This document shows, one piece after another, positions 59,275-64,000 of a DNA stretch of 64,000 nt. Origin of the DNA: Antilocapra americana (lineage: Eukaryota > Chordata > Mammalia > Artiodactyla > Antilocapridae); NCBI GenBank assembly GCA_007570785.1, contig ML664161.1, positions 15,528,861 through 15,592,860 of the forward strand. The letters run 5' to 3'. The notes under the pieces were generated by a model that had not been told where the DNA came from, did no database searches, and saw only the letters and a program-made list of their open reading frames with translations. Numbering within the stretch: the stretch's first letter is position 1; each line of letters opens with the position of its first letter. The position numbers and the translations under genes are program-made.

Positions 59275-59670
59275 CTGCTTTTTTTTTTTAATTGGAGTAT
59301 AGTTGATTTACAATGTTGTATTACTTTCTGTTGTATGGTAAAGTGAATGAGTTATACATATATCTACTCTTCTTAAGGTCCTTTTCCCATATACATCCTT
59401 ATAGAGTGTTGAGTAGAGTTCCCTGTGCTATATAGTAGGTCCTTGTAAGTTATGTGTTTTCTATACAGTAGTGTATATACTTCAGTCCCAACCTCCCAAT
59501 TTATTTCCCTCCTTCTTCCTCCCTGGTAATCATAAGATGGTTTCCTACATCTGTAACTCTACTTCTGTTTTATAAATCAGTTAATTTATACCATTTTTAG
59601 ATTCCACATATAAGCAATATCATACAATATTTGTCCTTCTCTGCCTGACTTATTTCACTCAGTATGCTTT
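59275..59670 (-). repeat. Artiodactyl-type L1 3' end
   Basis: T-tract 59279-59290, then 'attggagtatagttgattta', 'agagtgttgagtagagttccc', 'gtgctatatagtaggtcctt', 'ttatttcactcagtatgctt'. This is the most complete of the four related tails (16185, 17243, 44795, 59275). Confidence 0.8.
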
Positions 59671-60593
59671 TTAATTTAGGAAAATATATGCAAAAACATA
59701 TCTATAAATAATAATAAAAAAACTACAGAGTTCCTTAATTCCATCTGTACCCAGAGAAGAAGGAGAGAGAGGAGAAGGAGAAAGAACAGGAAGAGGGAAT
59801 AGAGGGGAAAAATATCATCAGGAGGGGACAGGACAGAAAAGGAAAAGAGAGATACAAAGAAAGAAATCAAGGGGAAAAAGAGAGGTATATAGAAGAGAGA
59901 CAGCAAGAATTATAACAGGTGAAAAGATCAAAGAAAAGATATTTTAAATTCTCAGATGAGTGCTAGCTTAAGAATAAATTGAATTAATTCTGCTTTATTT
60001 TTCCTTGCTTTATGGAAAAAGTTACTTTGTCAGTGCTAACTGGCATGAACCATTTATCACAGCTCTTCAACTATTCAATATCCCTACACTTTCCAAGATT
60101 CATTTTTAGCAACTCATCAGGGGTATAGTTGTCTTCTTGGCCAAGGTAATTTGACTGAAAATAATCAAGCCAAGCCAAAAAAGACAAGAGTAAACTACTT
60201 TCCCTGAGAGAACTGGCAGCTTTTGATATTACATAGACAGTTGTGGACAGATATGATGAAAGGTTGACACTCTATTCTGTGGAAAAGTATATTCAATGGA
60301 GAATAACATCATTGCTTAGCTATGGCAAAATGAATCCACTTGAGTTATTTGATTTTAATCAATATTTAAACTATATGAATGAGCTATCAAAGTACATCTT
60401 CATCAAATACCTAAAAGCATTGTTTTAATCAGTGTGTGAGTTCTTAGAGTTTCTGGAGGCACTAGTTTGAATATATATATTTTAAAAATCATGGTTATTT
60501 CACATATCATTAAGTTGGCCTCTACACTCCTCCTTGTACCAGATACACACACACACAGTATTTTCTGGTGACAGTTTATCTCATTTTCCACAG
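59671..60593. other. End of intron 3; purine-rich tract
   Basis: 59755-59910 is an almost pure A/G tract on the + strand. The rest up to the acceptor looks unique, with a (CA)n stretch at about 60545-60556. Confidence 0.5.
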
Positions 60594-60878
60594 TGTTCCT
60601 ATATACCTAAGTGTGGAAAAAATTTTGAAGAATCCTTGTCCCTGGTGAATGTTGTCATGGAAAACTTCAGGAAGTACCAACACTTCTCCTGCTACTCTGA
60701 CCCGGAAGGAAACCAGAAGAGTGTCATCCTAACCAAACTCTACAGTTCCAACGTGCTGTTCCATTCACTCTTTTGGCCAACGTGTATGATGGCTGGGGGC
60801 GTGGCAATTGTTGCCATGGTGAAACTCACACAGTATCTTTCCCTGCTCTGTGAAAGGATCCAACGGATCAACAGATAA
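60594..60878 (+). CDS. KCNMB2: KCNMB2 coding exon 4: loop end, second transmembrane helix, C-terminus
   Basis: These 285 nt encode residues 142-235 and a TAA stop at 60876-60878. Cys142, Cys148 and Cys174 complete the set of extracellular cysteines. Residues about 195-217 form the second membrane helix. The short cytoplasmic tail runs from Lys218 to the end and is rich in basic residues (CERIQRINR). The acceptor is tcattttccacag at 60593. A short CA run (about 60545-60556) and a further AG at 60572-60573 precede it, so weak alternative acceptors exist. Residue 156 is Leu where I recall Met in human. Confidence 0.96.
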   Translation, partial: CSYIPKCGKNFEESLSLVNVVMENFRKYQHFSCYSDPEGNQKSVILTKLYSSNVLFHSLFWPTCMMAGGVAIVAMVKLTQYLSLLCERIQRINR

Positions 60879-62449
60879 AATCAAAGTGGATGAGATCATT
60901 TTCTTTAAAGCTCAAATACTGTTTTCTTTCATTCTTCACCAAAGAACCTTAAGTTTGTAATGTGTAGTCTGTTATGAGTTCCTTAATATATTCTTATACG
61001 TAGAGCAATAATGCAAAAGCTGTTCTATATGCAAACATGATGTCTTTATTATTCAGGAAAAGAAAACTTTTTTCTTGGTTGGGTTTTTTCTTAATCTTGG
61101 TTCAATGCTGGAACTAGTACTTCCTTCTCTCCTTCTGCCAAAATCGGGCTCAGTTATTTATTTGCCAAGCTTCATGGAGGAATATAGGCAATATCAATGT
61201 GACAAGATCTGTGCTCAGAGTTGTCAAATCTCTTGATATTTCTGCAATATTTTTTGTCATTCATTGTTTACTAAAGCTGCAGCCAAAAATATTTTTTCTT
61301 TCCTTACTCTAAACTGAGCCCTGTAGCAAGTGAAGGGACCAGATTTCCTAACTAAAGGATGTTGTGTGTTTTCCTTGTATTTCTACCATATCACTGTAAA
61401 GAAGAGGGGAATCCCAGCAGCTATTTTTTCTGTTATTACTTTATACTCATAACTTTAGATTTTTTAACTGATTTCCAAAAAATAAGCTGTTTTCATTAAC
61501 CAATTCTATATCTCTTCCTGTGATTTAATAGAAGATGAACAGAGCCTTTTTCCATGTAAGACCCTGCTACTGTGTGAGAAGTTAACATGTACCAGGAGTT
61601 TCATTACCTGTGAACTGACAATGTTGAATACAATCCAGAAAAGTCTATGTTACTAAGATATTTGTGTGAAAATCTTTATTCCATTTCAAGTGAACTGTTA
61701 AAATTAAGATCTTACTTGCTGGTCAAGACTGGTGGACTGATTTCAATGGATGAATCTACCATGGCAAATTAACATGTTGGAATATTGCTTTTGAGAATTC
61801 ACGTTTAAAATATTGAGTATGTAGTCTCACTTTCTGACAAGTATACCCCATTGGGATTTTAAAATTATAGCACAGAATATTTGTCTCATCTACATGCTTT
61901 ACTTTTCTGTTTACAATTCTCTTTTTTGTTATTAGGTTTTATACACAATTTTTCCCCTAACACACACTTGGACTAAATAACAGATTTAAAGGAAGCTTTT
62001 GTTCACACTGCCCTTCATATTGTATTTGGATTTGGGAAGGGGAAGGAAAATGAGGAAATGGTTTTAGTCAAAAACATTCCATCTTTTATTTAACATCAAT
62101 ATCAGAAGAAGAACAAACATCTATCTTTCCCATCTATATTTAAGTACCTTTTTATATATAAGTACCTTTTATAATCAAGGTTTTCTGGGTATTGCAGAAT
62201 TTTACAAATCATATGTGTGGAATGAATAGTGAAACTAACCTGATGAAATAGAAAGGATTCTGCAATATTGTAATTCTTAGTTTGATTTTCAAAAACAAAT
62301 CAATAGGGTATAATCAGGACCTCAAATGTGTAACTAAAAGTTTTTTAAAAATCCATTACATTGGAAAGATTTCACTACCAACCAAGCATTCTAAGTTGAT
62401 AAGCCCAAGGTAGTCCAAAAACCTAATTCATTATTTTTAAAGTTATTTT
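60879..62449 (+). other. KCNMB2: KCNMB2 3' UTR (end not fixed)
   Basis: This is about 1.6 kb of AT-rich sequence after the stop, with no interspersed repeat that I recognise. No canonical AATAAA or ATTAAA appears in it. The first canonical AATAAA downstream is at 63013-63018, beyond a Bov-tA SINE. The UTR therefore either ends at a non-canonical signal here or runs about 2.1 kb and includes the SINE. The end given is simply the edge of the repeat-free stretch. Confidence 0.5.
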
Positions 62450-62655
62450 GGCTTCCCTGATAACTCAGCAGTAAAGAATCTACCTGCAATGCAGAAGACC
62501 CAGGTTCAAACCCTGGGTTCAGAAGATCCCCTGGAGAAGGAATGGCAACCTGCTCCAGTATTCTTGCCTGGGAAATCCCATGGTCAGAGAAGCCCGGTGG
62601 GCTACATGTGATCCGTGGGATCACAAAGAGTCAGACACAACTGAGAGACTGAGCA
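62450..62655 (+). repeat. Bov-tA SINE downstream of KCNMB2 stop
   Basis: Full-length plus-strand copy with B-box 'ggttcaaaccctgg'; it may lie inside a long 3' UTR. Confidence 0.9.
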
Positions 62656-63128
62656 AAGAGATTATAAAGAACACTCCCCTTTTAACTCTCAGACACATAC
62701 ACATGGTATTATAAATACTTGGAAAATATGATGGAAAACTCAATTCCAAGTTCATCTTAGAAACTTAATTCTGAAGATAATAGAGAAATCTTTGTGACTA
62801 CAGAGCTAAAAATTTGTAACCTTTACTGTACCTTGGGCTCCCTTCAAGTGATCCAAGAGTGAAACACATGAAAGTAAAATTATTAGATGAGTTAATTTTT
62901 CTTTCCTTCTGGGTTTTTTATTAAAAATTCCCAACTGATGTATCAGATAAGATTGTAGAAATCTCAAAATAATGACACCCAAAAGAAGTTAACTAGTGCC
63001 TTCTTGAATTCCAATAAAGAAACAACCTCTTAGAGTAATTTAAATATATACAAAACTAAAAACTCATTATTAAATGAGAAAGAACTGAGCTAATAATGTT
63101 TTAAATGCTTTGTATGTGTTAGATAGTA
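62656..63128. other. Downstream sequence, no gene seen
   Basis: AT-rich unique-looking sequence holding the AATAAA at 63013. Confidence 0.45.
63013..63018 (+). promoter_or_regulatory. Candidate poly(A) signal AATAAA
   Basis: This is the first canonical hexamer after the KCNMB2 stop codon, 2.1 kb downstream and past a SINE. The sequence after it is AT-rich, but a clear GT-rich downstream element is not obvious. Use by KCNMB2 is an inference. Confidence 0.3.
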
Positions 63129-63308
63129 AGTATGTAAAGTTGCTCAGTCATGTCCGACTCTTTGCAACCCCATGGACTGTAGCCTACCAGGTTCCACTGT
63201 CCATGGGATTTTCCAGGCAAGAATACTGGAGTCGTTTGCCATTTCCTTCTCCAGGAGATCTTCCTGACCCAGGGATTGAACCCAGGTCTCCCACATTGTA
63301 GGCGGACA
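63129..63308 (-). repeat. Bov-tA SINE
   Basis: Reverse-strand copy with the 5' head cut short after the complement of 'gcctacaatgtgggagacc'; MIR-like sequence follows at 63310-63430. Confidence 0.88.
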
Positions 63309-63890
63309 CTTAATCTTTATAACAATCCAATTAAGGGAGCACTATTATTATCCCATCCTACAGACAAGATTGTTGAAGCACAGAGATGTTTTAAGTAACT
63401 TCCCCAACAGGTACTACGATGAGAAGTGAGAAAATACCAAGTGTGTACCTTTCGCATTGTGGCCATCATTCCCATGGCTTTGGAGTTTTTCAGGTAACAC
63501 TCAAGAGGTTTGGAAGGGAAGCAGGACTGAGCAGACAATTTTAAAGTCAAACCTGTTCTACCCTTTCCCATTTGCAGCAACTATGAGGAATACTATAAAA
63601 TATACCACTGACTTCTCTCTTAAGAATGAATTTGTAATCTACTGGAAGGGTCAAGATAATAGATTAAAAAAAAAAAAACAGAAAACAGGTCTTTAATCCA
63701 CATCAGTGTGGATAATATTAATATCTACAGAGGGTTGGTATGAAGCTTAACCAAGGGAGGTATAAATAAAATGCTTAGCACCATATATAATATATAATAG
63801 ATTCCTACCAAATGGCAATTATTACTATTAATAGTAAAATGAAAAAGTCATTTAATAATATAACCTTTAGTAGTATATGGTCTCTTGAAG
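63309..63890. other. Downstream sequence, no gene seen; MIR-like fragment
   Basis: 63310-63430 resembles a minus-strand MIR ('tcccatcctacagacaagat'). The AATAAA at 63765 is followed by MIR/L2-like sequence and is not assigned to a gene. Confidence 0.4.
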
Positions 63891-64000
63891 TTGTTGTTGT
63901 TGTTCAGTCGCTAAGTCATATCCAACTCTTTGCGACCCCATGAACTGCGGCACACCAGGCTTCCCTGTCCTTCACTATCTCCCTGAGTTTGCTCAAACTC
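63891..64000 (-). mobile_element. BovB LINE 3' end, cut by the window edge
   Basis: (TTG)n tail at 63891-63905, then 'ttcagtcgctaagtcatatcc', 'caccaggcttccctgtcctt', 'gagtttgctcaaactc'. This is the same 3' end as at 37197-37400. It continues beyond the window. Confidence 0.9.

Larger units (their letters stand above)
26191..60878 (+). other. KCNMB2: KCNMB2 gene, coding portion (four coding exons)
   Basis: Joining 26191-26313, 43774-43944, 46889-47084 and 60594-60878 gives one open frame of 235 codons plus stop. It has the short cytoplasmic N-terminus, two membrane segments and large cysteine-rich extracellular loop of BK channel beta subunits. Intron sizes are 17460, 2944 and 13509 bp, with phases 2, 2 and 0. 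Donors read AAAAG|gtaaat, CAGAG|gtaaca and CAGAAG|gtagga; acceptors end in tcctag, cctcag, atgtag and ccacag. The family fact is that beta-2 binds the KCNMA1 pore subunit in the plasma membrane, raises apparent calcium sensitivity and causes fast inactivation through its N-terminus. The length equals the 235 residues I recall for human KCNMB2. No frameshift or premature stop is seen. The most 5' non-coding exon or exons and the promoter are not identified in the window. Confidence 0.95.

Noticed and set aside
60534..60593. In-frame extension of the exon 4 frame upstream with an ATG-containing start
   Set aside because: The KCNMB2 family sequence resumes exactly after the acceptor at 60593; the upstream codons are intron.
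63765..63770. AATAAA as a KCNMB2 poly(A) signal
   Set aside because: It is 2.9 kb from the stop, lies in MIR/L2-like sequence, and a nearer AATAAA exists at 63013.
1..64000. An undescribed multi-gene or defence-like system
   Set aside because: Only one gene, KCNMB2, is supported; all other long frames trace to L1, BovB or SINE sequence, or are short and unrecognised.

Overview
The window is nuclear DNA from a ruminant, most likely cattle or a close relative. The evidence is the dense load of tRNA-Glu-headed Bov-tA/BovA SINEs, BovB (RTE-clade) LINE copies and bovine-type L1 tails, lying over an older mammalian layer of L2, MIR, MaLR LTR and hAT (MER) fragments. There are no prokaryotic features and no CpG island is visible. 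Species identity is an inference from repeat families, not from a search.

One protein-coding gene is supported: KCNMB2, the beta-2 auxiliary subunit of the large-conductance calcium- and voltage-activated potassium (BK) channel, on the + strand. Its whole 235-residue coding sequence is present in four coding exons: 26258-26313 (inactivation 'ball' peptide), 43774-43944 (linker and first membrane segment), 46889-47084 (most of the glycosylated extracellular loop) and 60594-60878 (rest of the loop, second membrane segment, stop). All splice sites are GT-AG, the phases are 2, 2 and 0, and no frame break is seen. The 3' UTR starts at 60879. The first coding exon carries at least 67 nt of 5' UTR (26191-26257), so at least one further 5' exon must lie upstream. 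I could not identify it; 1-26190 is therefore probably 5' intron of the same gene.

Layout: 1-26190 upstream or intronic DNA, with a 5'-truncated L1 (4441-6276), a MaLR LTR (7348-7705), a rearranged BovB inside an L2 (9655-12015) and many SINEs. 26191-26313 is exon 1. 26314-43773 is intron 1 (17.5 kb), with an L1 tail, a BovB in old L1 sequence, a short BovB and a target-site-bounded L1 tail. 43774-47084 holds exons 2 and 3 around a 2.9 kb intron. 47085-60593 is intron 3 (13.5 kb), with an old L1, a MER5A element and a BovB carrying a nested L1. 60594-64000 holds the last exon, the 3' UTR and downstream sequence, ending in another BovB.

I found no undescribed multi-gene system. The most informative structures are records of retrotransposition: a BovB with an inverted 5' half and an exact 43-bp inverted duplication, an L1 nested in a second BovB with 11-bp target-site duplications and a double A-tract tail, and several SINE or L1 insertions whose duplications can be read directly.
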